Positions 54,301 to 59,300 of a DNA stretch of 64,000 bases are shown here, one piece after another. The number at the start of each line of letters is the position of its first letter. Position 1 is the stretch's first letter. The notes beneath the pieces were generated by a model, which did no database searches, was not told the DNA's origin, and saw only the letters and a program-made list of their open reading frames with translations. The position numbers were made by a program, and so were the translations under genes. Source of the stretch: Pseudomonadota bacterium (lineage in GTDB: Bacteria; Pseudomonadota; Alphaproteobacteria; Rhizobiales; Xanthobacteraceae); assembly GCA_023404705.1 (NCBI GenBank), contig JAEYAU010000021.1, forward strand, positions 1-64,000, given 5' to 3'.

Positions 54301-54372
54301 AGGACATGGGTTGCGGTCGCGGAGCTGGAGAACGGTCACAACTTGGACGGCTCACAGATCCGCTTGTTCTGA
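33397..54372 (+). CDS. Giant RTX adhesin 2 with VWA domain, 6991 aa
   Basis: The start ATG follows GGGGGG at five-seven bases; adhesin 3 has the same layout. Residues 1-122 are the shared N-terminal module (MNAPFVVAQA, ISSENITLVRVGERLIILFD, STDQSILPAAG). Residues ~350-5250 hold about two dozen aspartate-rich modules (DDDVP openings, VDEDD motifs, LDQIDH strands) interrupted by three carbohydrate-binding-like sandwiches (near 2030, 3920 and 4470). A von Willebrand A domain begins at 5529 with MIDAS DTSGS at 5535-5539, T5622 and D5841, and carries a long insert. RTX repeats follow near 5950-6050, cadherin-like domains near 6250-6570, RTX blocks near 6665-6720 and 6840-6890, and a C-terminus ending ENGHNLDGSQIRLF. 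A calcium-dependent surface adhesin is the expected role. One of the longest bacterial reading frames; it is uninterrupted. Confidence 0.88.
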   Translation: MNAPFVVAQATSGQVPAGQAVKVVKVIKPDGNQAVSIKLDGQTKLDLTGISSENITLVRVGERLIILFDNKGTVEVEPFFDSSGKPVQDITLEVGTNQLMNGEEFANLFPISTDQSILPAAGPGAAAGPSNTGGQFGPFQIDALLGDDPLDLLGPEELPGFDINAQTTSPDGDLTPTAGPNDDLVADEDDLVIPPFHSQGVGDNAPGDDAPTSFTGTLAHTVGDGLSTAGVNMALMNGLPVLDDAGNPVTSNGLDLVYVWTGDTLQAVTVPGGEGESQVVFQITINSQTGAYTFVLFDQIDHAPPTPPETSFENDVRVVLSYEVEDIDGDVATGTFGVVFDDDVPVVPEAEGSGGAQLSLAIDEDDLEGPLSVGNNDVQDGDDLPVDGSPSQQGTTPFTIGADENGTVSFEEMDGREVTGTYTDGTTGQVESQGRPLVYVWDAASNTLYATFDTVDPANNAAFKIVLIDAVTGKFEFTLLDQLDHLPNPITTGGESDGDGGGSEQAVTQAIVTAVLAFEDNIVLDLVYKVTDADGDSVTGTVRIDVDDDVPTVTGETITRTVDEDDIDTPWSQGNHQDDGDADGSITENNPGNIHAAFISGSISAVVSIGADEVGSFDGEFFPGQIFDMLSAEQIAEKLPLFSKQFVQPAAENGLQLTYEVSHENGWVILKASEPDDPNGPGDTGNPVFELRLNQTTGDYEFRLFDELMHVLPPTGGSEENTALRLGADGSLEGIDFGALITVTDYDKDTITLDGKFVINVTDDVPEADIDVNPFGAVIHDETPGDDGLDDTDSASAKAPFLTLESDSEIETGEDPDVPPNAGAIGYARSLLPVVFNDSDIGADAPAAVQSFSLRLTGGAESLASGLFLTDGTSITLQIYDNGTADTSDDLVLGIVDGSGTFGGHVAFAVAIGQDGHLSVAQYLSLKHDDRGDNDEANDLGFGFTDANPKEQSAPIQQTLAGKVEAVVTVTDSDGDTDSDSAQIGDRIIFQDDGPRLLQGRAEETVDEDDIHTSGSLGTSPNDSDGDGSFTGDPGNNNPGPAFVSGSVAGYVDFGADGNGGFSIALDKIGDKFGDLGLKSQGKPLVYTGDNTTDPTWAIFTATSTDGRDVFELKVDKTTGAYEFRLFDQIDHDPYNDSPDGIGNGTGADQNQDLRDSINGDVTELDFGDVVRATDGDGDPIILDSKLLITITDDVPVIKPNSKIERTADEDDVNTSFSTGTSPNDGTGDGSDTGNPPSNVTGPALVTGTVAGVVAVGADDLITFSFIAESDARTYLESLGLKSQGALLSYDIQGGTLYAFDNAGPNQGQTYDPPGDRLVFTLKLNGDGSFEFELHDQLDHDAPFDDIGDGSGIADQNVDLQDIISADVTDINFGKIIKATDFDGDGVILDQQLTIEITDDVPVAVIGINSQDTFLTIDETAGSSGQGDEPGNPALFTALTNKGADPGMSPQYAVDGDLFVTTGTTFGTDEGGTKVFSLALKGSEPLATGLKTSGVGAANEHPIFLFEEAHNGRTYIVGRYDLANGPVSESDPAAFALYVDPATGALHLAQFVSLEHGNPNNTNEPINLPNNLIDAVYTVTDFDGDKSIAKVDLGDNVRFLDDAPVLQSGSVSVTADEDDIQTVPPTGSLGTSPQDGNADGSYTQNPGDNQPGPATVSNTLAPLVAVGADDPITFSFVGINDIRATLTSYGLESKDSLLSYTLDGNVLRGFVNAGGPGGLTYDPPADRLVFNLILNTDGSFTFELHDQLDHDAPFDDVGDGSGLADQNTDLVEAVNGDINAIDFGQFIQAKDADGDGVMLTGKLSVTIRDDIPIAKITAVTSATLIHDETPGIDGNDDTDLASLSAAAQTAFNGLANKGEDLDVPGTGAIGYAADILVTNVQTQIGADEPATMTFALLINGSNGLNSGLLTTEGQQINLYKEGDLIVGRVGSASGVAAFALHIDGSGKVSLAQYLSIKHDDFPTDHDEADDATDATASIEQTLAGKIKAELTVTDFDGDVSKNSIEIGGLIKFEDDGPSLTLAAPSSALNGLFFDGFTPNGNAWGQGSGINTTGTAGGWTISGSTAEPATTVQLERVGDGYRGADSPTNSLMVDMEASPGNVQITQTLNLQAGVHRLTFEIGEGLPPPAVVPGSALLEVVWNGNVVGTYDPNPGVMQTISLDVTALAGNNTLTFREVGDAGDNTGTFLANVKVTDILIIDETPGLDADADDTLLASLSAAAQAAFGAIVNLGSDPAMGSPQYAQGDGAVLAVTPNYGADGPAASNPLVYDLVLASQGVNSGLQTTEGKIIKLFDEGNVIVGRYDTSNGTVDSSDPAAFAFHVDATTGKLSVVQYVSLLHPDPANADEGISLAPGSLSVKVTVTDGDLDQASQTADISSLVRFEDDGPSLVAGASVTGTVDEDALTGQSVGNVDAGRPGETGSGIGSVTASGGANALNALVNFGADGAHPTEAFKLAVVNTPVDSGLNSKLGDVLIVSDGNILRGYVESGNGSGYAAGDREVFTLTVGADGSYTFTLKDQIDHPSLDGVLGSDDTENLLTTAIDLSSYVIAKDGDGDTVALGTGAFVIQVRDDIPYQTTATVSATVGEDELTGQSIGNPDSPDDTDTSATGSLASLIKVGADEDGAFSLIQNPTELPIITSKGETVSYNVSGTVLTGFVDDDGTPGFSGSDRLIFTLDLQPNGTFTFTLLDQIDHIPNNPANNDDQSLILDFTRAVQFTDQDGDTVALKGTPTLVTSGIGLKPGNYDAYAAAGATFDGVTFTGTAANQFASPDNNTDSFNISGPGIGIGDNHIHDNEGFIFSRTGTDSLTFTIVGNATGTITWEAYTGLPPTPGNPGYASGVVNPIPANGGVVTIDPSGLFDHIIIRFDMGSGDKIRVDNVLFASQGTSGVFTIAIEDDIPVAYVSGTAGTVHEDVLTGLSTGNPESGQSASTIITTSQLAALISVGADEDATFSLNQGIDGTVANVQSKGSLVTFEVIDADTIQGQASGGRVVFEIVDNGDGTFTFTLKDQIDHLPLGSGAGDAEPTSLNIASLFVATDFDGDNATLSGTLKIVVENDIPKTLTNNLVIADEDNLGSGNNDVVSGDDAQQFLTGTLAFSVGADEDATVGFQSMSGAVLDANGQAVTSAGAGLTWVWDSGSNTLYASTNPMSAAATAAFSIQVTNTTTGAYQFTLLKQLDHAAPLSPPLSTENDIDINLTYTVRDFDGDTATGTLSVRIDDDMPVTTAGTSTGSVAEANLDTVGSQGSNDIDGPVVVDGPSVVATGFLTGLFSIGADQPGGYGFTSDPTLLNNWVSSLGLESKNSPIDTVSVSSNVMTVSAHDGRPVFTLAIVQGTGAWTFTLLDQIDHEISEGQNTSLTIDFGGVIGAGDRDGDRVLLGSGALLVTVVDDVPVAGTGTALVHVDEDDLSSGAGDNSTGIQGEPISSDTDLDEATFTAAQLQTVVKSGADEPVTFSLNLAASGPVLDSNGAAVLSKGLPVLFGTHAGQIVGFVDGDANGTFALGEREVFRVIDLGGGNFQFDLRDQIDHASNSGESGTVSLRLTGAFLATDNDGDVAVLNPNAILAEVENDTPADTTATISFRVDEDELAAANGDLSTGTPDGDGDGDEVIITNVLLQTLVNPGADEAAKFSLDSTPSGKVFTINGENVESKGQDVRFGAGPGGSVVGFVDGPGGTAGQFDAAFDREIFRITDLGNGNFQFDLKDQLDHNIIGGTLGEGGIVTLDLTPAFAATDFDGDPVSLGQNAIQLEVENDTPTSGSVNVQLDDDDVVAPGIAGNPGFGGNATDGTPSDDVGAAGAVASGVIAVGADEPASIIFQSGFGPAGFTYVPSGSPLGSEVLVKQNGITVLTITITDTNTGAFTVTQNAPIAHPTLDGGAEDDQENNVSFDLTFKVTDSDGDVTTANVAINVDDDTPVIAPSPQNLVVNGDFGAGAWSAPAWWGSSAPQGSVPGWTLIGDPSDCPPNGVSFERSPNGYLNLSATTAYMLDMGASPGNYQLAQTLTGLVAGQSYAIEFEVGAPFPETALLQVLWNGNVIGTIDTTVSNGALDHYAYVVTATGTTGTLSFRELGTGYDPISQTWFGNNLLNEGYHGTYLANVQAFRVQYVDEDGLNNPNAVGIGDSQTGDVPGNDVSTSGTLGISWGADSADAPDGAVQDLVGRTLTFTNNVVGLDGAATLTSNGDLVTWQLSGDGMTLLGVAGSNSTYREVIEVRLYDDNDGKYTFVLKDNLDHAPGGDENDITLTFGFTATDSDGDSATGSFIVGVDDDMPVAAIAATTASLIIDETAGDDAGSNDAGTTVPAFMSAYGTPIQFATVASFFSAGATNYGADGPGGAPAFALSLSAANGVDSGLDATASGRNIFLFVESGLIVGREANGSSLADPAGTVAFVIGLDVGTGSLSVAQYLAIKHDDFPTDHDESDDVGAAIQAIASGVAFASVTVMDDDGDEATATIDLGGRIVFEDDGPKAFNVTGNSNQNLIVNGSFEDHSNPTLVGGQWAIYNAIPGWTDDNGTPSQTDDVPFELQFSGAGGVAAQHGQILVELDSDTQGNPGLDDATNPAAPATHATIQQAGIPTVAGETYELTFYYSPRPGDGANSSGLEVMWNGASVYTTNGSIVGWQKITLQVTATGASSTLAFRAIGAGQENEYGALIDNVSLQAAVLDDDTQAYGIAGGPGDDYDATSLSGALSFAAGADGLKSLEVLSVTGSGQALNAIYVDPATKAGTQYAVDTAWVANGVGGTLTGTMTVPSVGPLTVFTLVVNADGTYTFNLVRPLAHLTNNDPSTVATETEFEDNLSLDFVYRVTDGDNDTTTATLSINVDDDTADAANDTDAVIEEAIATGNVLTDAELDGGLDFTGADGGSVTGIVSNNLGGPVQSVSPEVSVAIVGQHGTLVISADGSYSYQAGNDIVNNTTPVTDTFTYTLTDGDGDKTTATLTVSVADGADPQVTRNAVVAVDEDDLPNGSDTTPEPVFSTDTVSFQAGSDKILSVGFTSVAGITADINEVPPDDVTWHLISSIEIVGRIGGVDAIKVELTSLPTLPIPAGGSGSATVKVTLLDDFPHPVGEGEDAITITGIKVVATDLDGDQAEATVTINVPDDVPEALDDTDSVGNFQSTDGNVITGVDTTSGLAGKDMPGADGIVISGLSGANGSDTDPTGGFSVLGAHGTLVMQTDGSYLYTRTTTAPLTATDTFTYTVLDGDGDPDTATLVISINDAGTSVTNESNSVDEKGLPERPGEPAGSGEIADGDGTDNDDSSETTTGTITLTAPNGLASVIIAGTTVPVGSLASSMSLAILTAPGLTLTGYNSGTGVLSYSYTLPDNQVGPTTINIPVQAVDVDNDVNTGTLSITVVDDAPDAKPDTDSVGDQQSTTGNVISGLDTTSGPAGKDVEGADGVSITSLASVNNGNSDTNSSGGFTVNGQHGTLQMAADGSYTYTRFSSAVGAGTDTFNYTIADADGDPDTAALTITLDAQTTLVVGENVDDVSGSMTLHSVAGPSPLSTSGTITGLNTHDILVGDEGGVGVGSGDRANIVLVLDTSGSMDEVIDFNGNDITRLEALQNAVNLQIDALSNSGAADVRLHLISFSSNAAPGMTFDLVVGGVKNTTNVANAHAFINGLNEGGDTNYEAGLKQAQNWIEGTTSTIQVNTLISSFDANAGGDDDTARIIGNGTQHIALVSAWTPSLGDANGTVTGGWGVDANGGNVDLNVGETLRFDFGSFHDFDAVGSGFENVGGFNGLNVTSATFGLFDSTNPLLEDTVYNYTIWFTDGSSQPGGPENIFVPFGGTVSVTVAGTGSNQGKLIDYVEFTTTDGPGRITLESVEAQNGPGTLANADVNQVVFISDGEPTAALNDSGNSIDAGDAQDNLNHALGTDGSNEVGRIETDNDGAGPEQAFTIEAVGIAVGPTALGLLSRVEGSPNNGATNINNAGELASVIASLGGGSGGPNSAGGDTINGAAGNDIIFGDVMNTDALAAAAGLALPGGSGWGVFAALEAGASVVPAFAGWDRADTIAYIQANHLALSAEAGRAGGNDQITGGAGNDTIYAQEGDDHVYYAWGDGNDFAHGGNGPVPASDTDTFHLDIAGAGETIYLETAAAYELRTGNNYVAPAGFTDPQMILVSNGVGAGHEIKVQMTEFEEIAITGSVGSDGVVIAGSFTGTGLSPSTIHFNGLGGNDTLDLSGRTSGHRVVADGGGDADTVNLDFAFSAAAITSISALPGNGVAITHDGITDEFYNFETFSFEGGTSLSYADLVNDAPTDLALDGGDSDSVNENLPAGTVVGLLSTTDPEAWQSHSYAIVGGTGAGLFTLVGNEIRTASALNFEAAQSYTLQVQTTDNGIPPLSRTETLTINIGDVNEAPNAGLDFAANAAENATATTVLATVNGTDPDAGGGNDAANTFENLTYAIVNDPSGKFEIDVNSGQISLINGQTLNFESAPTQFVVRVRVTDGGTLSDEVDVTINVTNIAPSTPTDSSGATGGNVNENAANGTLVGITASSADPHGGTVTYSLTNNAGGRFAINASTGEVSVANGSLLDFETNTSHQITVQASDGNLTSTQNFTINVVNVNENQAPTDIVWNGVIPNNTSLPGTNAVIANLTTVDPDNASGHQYQFFGVNSPDFTVNLNNGAITRINSGMSQGSTYTLNIRSTDAAGSGAWVDETFTIRTGNDGANTINGGAGSDIIYGDNGDDTLTGGDGDDTLFGQEDNDTLSGGTGNDVLAGGNNSDDYRFAFSGDGHDIIKEAGGSGSSDLIQITTASSSAVITGFNFERLDADGDATADDLLVSYNGSSIKVIDHFNGNAVEDFILTNGGTFDGVAVNAGGYRISDDGSSPHDGESDDDFSNRDIIAGSSGGETLNGGDGDDILFGNGGNDVLVGGTGVDVLVGGAGNDDFRFDATSEFGDSIVDFASGDEILIENSGLAGLTLTTGTLSGANAALYDEGTTLPGSGTNPRFFFETDTNILWYDSNSGSGRTWVAVAELENGHNLDGSQIRLF
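34430..49480 (+). repeat. About two dozen T1SS-143/DUF5801-type modules in adhesin 2
   Basis: Module borders can be followed by DD(D/G)(V/T/I/M)P at each unit end and VDEDD, IDETA or VGEDEL at the next start, with units of ~170-200 residues. Three borders are followed by a GF or NGSFE-type sandwich instead. The last units, with VGNFQSTDGN(V)I and VGDQQSTTGNVI, form a distinct sub-type before the VWA domain. Confidence 0.7.
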
Positions 54373-54386
54373 GCCGCCCGGGCCAA

Positions 54387-54409
54387 CCGCCGCAGCGTCG
54401 CTCCGGCGG
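54387..54409. terminator. Short GC hairpin between convergent genes
   Basis: CCGCCG (54387-54392) and CGGCGG (54404-54409) form a 6-bp stem in the 44-base gap between the stops of adhesin 2 and the minus-strand 175-aa gene. No T-run; weak support. Confidence 0.35.
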
Positions 54410-54416
54410 GGTCGCG

Positions 54417-54944
54417 CTAGGACTTGGCCGCGTCCTTGCGCGGCGCCGCGCTGCCCGAAACAACCTTCGCTTTTTCGACGAGCGCGTGAGCCATCTGGTT
54501 GGCGGCTTTCGGGCTCAGCGCGAACGTGCTCTGCCGTTCGGTCTGCGGATCGAAGAACACGAGCACCATCTTGTGCGCCTGCGTCTCCGCGCCCACGGCC
54601 CACCTCTTTGGCACGCGCGCGGTGACGCCCGCATCGGCGCCGGTCGATTTCGCCTCAGGGCTCGGCTCGGCCGCAGTGGCGGCAGGCTTTGCGACCGCTG
54701 GCGTCTCCGCCGCCGCCGCGGCGCGTCCGCGCTTGCCCTGCGGCTCGGCCGTCTCCGGCTTCAGTGTCTCGGCCGGCGCGTCCGCCGCGCCCGCGTCCTG
54801 CGACAACGCCGCCACCAGCTCGCCGAGACACGCCCGCGTCATCGTCACCGCGAGGTCGCCCGAGTAGCGCGTCTTGAACACGACGTCGATGGCGTCGCCG
54901 GACGCCTTGCAGCTCTTGACGCCCGTGAATGAGACCGTCGCCAT
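54417..54944 (-). CDS. Hypothetical protein with Ala/Pro linker, 175 aa
   Basis: AAGAGG six bases upstream supports the ATG at 54944. Residues 1-45 form a beta-type unit (MATVSFTGVKSCKASGDAID, FKTRYSGDLAVTMTR). Residues ~50-105 are an Ala/Glu/Pro-rich linker. Residues ~108-165 form a second unit (HKMVLVFFDPQTERQSTFAL, PKAANQMAHALVEKA). No family was recognised. It follows the glycosyltransferase stop by nine bases, so the two form an operon lying on the opposite strand between two giant adhesin genes. Confidence 0.6.
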   Translation of the reverse strand: MATVSFTGVKSCKASGDAIDVVFKTRYSGDLAVTMTRACLGELVAALSQDAGAADAPAETLKPETAEPQGKRGRAAAAAETPAVAKPAATAAEPSPEAKSTGADAGVTARVPKRWAVGAETQAHKMVLVFFDPQTERQSTFALSPKAANQMAHALVEKAKVVSGSAAPRKDAAKS

Positions 54945-54953
54945 GATCGCCTC

Positions 54954-55844
54954 TTATTTGCGCCGCCCGTCGGTGCGGCTCTCCTTCGGCTTGACGTCCT
55001 TCGGCGCGACGACCGCCTTCACGCGCAGCGGAGATTTGACATTGCCGGTCGCGGCCGCGAGCGGCTTCGCGATCGCAACCGTCGGCCCGGTCCGCACCGT
55101 GACCCGCGGCCCGCTGCGCGCCTCACTGAAGCGGCCTTTGAACCGGTGCAGGCCGACATGGCTGATCTCATACGCGATATTCGCATAGACCGTGCCGCCG
55201 CACTGCCGCCAACGATGACAGAACGCATAGTCCTCGGAGAGCCGCGCGCCGTCCACCATGAGCGGCTCGAAGCAGCGGATCAGCCGGTCGAGCTCGCGCG
55301 CGATCGGCGAGGTCTTCTTGGCGCCGGCGTCGGAGAGCTCGGGAAACCTCTTCAGCATCTCGTCGACGCAGTCGCGCCGCACCAGCAGGATGCCGGCGCC
55401 GCAGCCGTCCACCTCGATGAAGCCGTTGCGATCGGGCAGGTTGCTGCGCGCATTGCTGCGATAGATGAAATTGTGCGCGCGGGCCCGCGCGCTCTCGGAC
55501 GAGCGCCCCTCGCTCACCAGCTTGGCATAGCGATCGAGATCGATCTCGCGCTTGGGATAGACGACGCCGACCAGCGGCTTGTCGAAGCGCAGCATGTCGA
55601 GCACGAGCTGCGGCTCGTAACCCATGTCGGCGTCGACGAACAGGAGGTGCGTCGCGTCCGTCTTGTCGTACCAGCGGGTCAGCAGGAAGCTGCGGCTCTC
55701 CACGATGTCCGCGTAGGAGATCGAGGCGAAGGTCGACGGGATCTTGGCGCGCTCCAGGCCCCGCACCAGGCGGAACAGGCTCTGCACATAGGACGAATAG
55801 AAGATCTCGCCGTAGGCCGGCGTTGCAATGGCGATCTTGGTCAC
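54954..55844 (-). CDS. GT-A-like glycosyltransferase
   Basis: 296 residues when started at the GTG at 55844 (TKIAIATPAYGE follows), which has GGAGGGG close upstream. An in-frame ATG at 55865 would add seven residues but lacks a site. The opening KIAIATPAYG is a GT-A nucleotide-binding strand, and THLLFVDADMGY places a DxD-type motif at D71-A-D73 for metal and nucleotide sugar. Later segments include IEVDGCGAGILLVRRDC, SEDYAFCHRW (a candidate ED acceptor motif) and YEISHVG. It belongs to the family-2 or Anp1-like group. Sugar and acceptor are unknown. Nested between adhesins 2 and 3, it might glycosylate surface material, but the adjacency is the only evidence. Confidence 0.65.
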   Translation of the reverse strand: MTKIAIATPAYGEIFYSSYVQSLFRLVRGLERAKIPSTFASISYADIVESRSFLLTRWYDKTDATHLLFVDADMGYEPQLVLDMLRFDKPLVGVVYPKREIDLDRYAKLVSEGRSSESARARAHNFIYRSNARSNLPDRNGFIEVDGCGAGILLVRRDCVDEMLKRFPELSDAGAKKTSPIARELDRLIRCFEPLMVDGARLSEDYAFCHRWRQCGGTVYANIAYEISHVGLHRFKGRFSEARSGPRVTVRTGPTVAIAKPLAAATGNVKSPLRVKAVVAPKDVKPKESRTDGRRK

Positions 55845-56359
55845 GAGCCCCTCCGCCGCCTCCATGTATCACGGGGGTCCGGACCGTGCGACCAGCGGGC
55901 GCCCGCGGGCGGGGGACTTACGGCAGTCGCGATGGTGCATACAAAGTAGAAGTGCACGTGAATGTCTGTTCGAATCCGTGCGAATGAGTCGTGGGAGAAT
56001 AAAACCCTGAGGTCCGAAGAAGTTTTCAGGGCCATCCCCTTGGGGAATAAACCGCGATTAACTAGAGAATTCCTGAGCAACTTCGCGTGTAAATCAGTTT
56101 ATATTTCGGAAATATTGCGGCGATACGGGAAGTTCCCAAATATCTGTCGGCTAGCCGGCCCCGCGTAATCTGAGATGGACTCTATTCCACAACGGAACGG
56201 CGAGGGATTTTCTGTGTCGACTTAACCACGGAGTCGCAAATACGCACAATTTGCAACGAATTCGCTAGAACCCCCCCAAGGTTAAGAATACGTTACCAAG
56301 CGATAGGGCTAGGGCGGCTGGTTTTCCAGCACTGAGAATTTTTTATCGGGGGGTTGCGC
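55845..56359. other. Long regulatory gap before adhesin 3
   Basis: 515 bases without a supported gene, divergent between the glycosyltransferase and adhesin 3. AT-rich between about 55930 and 56300. It holds the CtrA-box-like site at 56282-56296 and the leader shared with adhesin 2, including GGGGGGTTGCG directly before the start. Confidence 0.5.
56282..56296 (+). promoter_or_regulatory. CtrA-box-like site upstream of adhesin 3
   Basis: TTAA-GAATACG-TTAC, 78 bases before the ATG, in a block nearly identical to that before adhesin 2. Confidence 0.45.
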
Positions 56360-59300
56360 ATGAACGCGCCGTTCGTGGTCGCGCAGGCGACCGCTGGTCA
56401 AAATGCCGGTACGGCACCACGCACCATCAAGGTCACGAAACCCGAAGGCAGTCAGGCCATTACGGTCCGTCTGGACGGGGCGACGCGGCTCGATCTCAGC
56501 GACATCAGCAGCGAGAACATCACGCTGGTGCGCGTCGGCGAACGCCTCGTCATCCTCTTCGATAATCAGGCGACCGTAACGGTCGAGCCCTTCTTCGACT
56601 CGAGCGGACAGCCGGTGCAGGACCTCTCGTTGCAGGTCGGTCCGGACCGAATCGTAACGGGTGGCGAGTTCGCCAACCTCTTCCCGATCTCCACCGATCA
56701 GTCGATCCTGCCGGCGGCCGGCGAGGGCGCCGGCGCCCGCAACACGGGCGGCCAGTTCGGCACCTTCCAGATCGACGGCTTCGGCGATCGCAACGGTCTT
56801 GCGCTGCTCGGCCCCGAGGATGGCGCCGGCGGTCTCGGCCCGGCGGAGTTCGCCGGCAATGGCGCGCCGACGGCGCTCGACCTCGCTCTCGGTCTCGATG
56901 AGGACGAGATCGACATCAACGAAGGCAATCTCGCGGGCGAGGGCGACGACGTCTTCCCGTCGACCATCACGGGCCAGCTGCCGGTGAACTTCGGCCCGGA
57001 CGGCTTCGGCGATCTCTTCTTCAACGTCTCATCCGGCCCCATCGCGGGTCTCACCTCGGGCGGCGACCAGATCACCTATACGGTGTCGGCGGACGGCCGC
57101 ACCATCACGGCCTCCACGGTCAACGGCACGGTGTTCACCATCGGGCTGGTCGTGAACGGCGATTCGACCGTCACCTACACGGTGACTCTGTTCGCCTCGC
57201 TCGATCACCCGGATCAGGACAATCCCGCGACGAGCGAGCAGATCGAGCGCGCCTTCGAGGACAACATCCTCCTCGACTTCCCGTTCACGGTGCAGGACAG
57301 CAACGGCGACACCGCGACCGCGACGCTGACGCTCAACATCGACGACGACACGCCGATCGTGACCGTCGAGGGCGCGACCCACGGCACCGTCGACGAGGAC
57401 GGGCTGCCCGGCGGCAACCCGGAAGTCGGCACGCCGGACGATGACGGCGGTGAAGAGTCGTTCGCGGCCGTGGACGACGGCGATGCGCCCGGCCAGGCGA
57501 TCACCGCGACCGGCTCACTCGGCATCTCCTGGGGCGCCGACCGCTTCAACGACAACCCCAATGGCGGCGTCATCGGCGCTCCGGTCGACGGCGACCGCGC
57601 CGTGGTGTTCGACCAGCCGGCGACGCTCGCGACGCTCGATGGGCTTGCGCTCACCTCGAGCGGCGTTCCGCTGCAGTACGTCTTCAACAACGAAGGCGAC
57701 GTGCTCACCGCCTACCGCTTCACGGACGGCCTCTACTTCAATGCGGACGGCGAGGTGATCGAGGGCGAGTTCAGCGAAGGCGAGGTGCCCGAGGGCGCGG
57801 TCGTCTTCGTGGTGACGCTCTCGGACGACACCAATACGGGCAGCTATCTGTTCGAGCTCTTCGGCACGCTCGATCATCCGGTGGCGGATACCGAGGACGA
57901 TATCGACCTCACCTTCAGCTACACGGCCTATGACTCGGACGGCGACGCCATCGACGGCGACTTCCTGGTCACGGTGGACGACGACGGCCCGGTGCTCGAC
58001 GAGGAGACCAACCGCGCCGCGACCGTGGACGAGGAAGGCATCAACGGCAACGCGGGCGACAGCTATCAGTCGGGCGATTACGACCCGGCCGGTCCGCGCG
58101 ACACGGCCACCACCGCCAACGCGGTCTCGCTCGGCATCCTCTGGGGTGCGGACAACGCCAATACCGTGGTCGATGGCGGCAATTTAGGCCTCGATGGCGA
58201 CCGTTCGCTGGTGTTCGACGAGACTGCGACCGAGGGCGCGCTGGAGGCGCTCGATCTCACCTCCAACGGGGTCTCGTTGACCTATGACGTGACGCAGAAC
58301 GGCACGCTGCTCACGGCCTACCGTTTCAACGGCGAGGACTATATCGACGCGGACGGCAACGTCACCGAGAATGCCGCGGACGCGCGCGTCTTCACGGTCT
58401 CGCTGTCCGACACCGACGCCGGCTCCTACACTTTCACGCTCATCGACAACCTCGATCACCCCGATGGACAGGTCGAGGACGACCACAATCTCACCTTCAG
58501 CTACGTGGCGCGCGATGCCGACGGCGATTCGATTCCCGGCGCCTTCACGGTGACGGTCGACGACGACGGCCCGGTTCTCGATCAGGAGACCAACCGCGCC
58601 GCGACCGTGGACGAGGAGGGGATCAACGGCAACGCCGGCGACAGCTATCCGCCCGGCGGCATGGCCGGCGACTACGACCCGGCGGGCTCGCGCGACACCG
58701 CGACGACTGCCAGCGCGATCTCGCTCGGCATCCTTTGGGGCGCCGACGATGCCAACGCGACCGTCGACGGCGGCAATCTGGACGCCAATGGCGACCGCTC
58801 GCTCGTGTTCGACGAGACGGCGACCCAGGATGCGCTGGCGCAGCTCGAGCTCACCTCCAACGGGGTCTCGCTGACCTACGAGGTGACGCAGAACGGGACC
58901 CTGCTGACGGCCTATCGCTTCGACGGCGAGAGCTATATCGATGCCGACGGCAACGTGACCAGCGATGCCGCGAACGCGCAGGTGTTCATGGTCTCATTGT
59001 CTGACACCGATGCGGGCTCCTACAGCTTCACGCTGATCGACAACCTCGATCATCCCGAGGACCAGATCGAGGACGACCAGGATCTCACCTTCAGCTACGT
59101 CGCGCGCGACGGCGACGGCGATGCGGTGTCCGGCTCCTTCACGGTCACGGTCGACGACGACGCCCCGGAGACCGGCGAGGCGCAGGCGACGACCGTCGAC
59201 GAGGATGGCGGCCTCCTCGGCGGCAATCTGTTCGGCCCGGGCGATGCCTTCCTGACGCCCACCTTCTCGGCCGGCACGCTCAACATCTCCTGGGGCGCCG

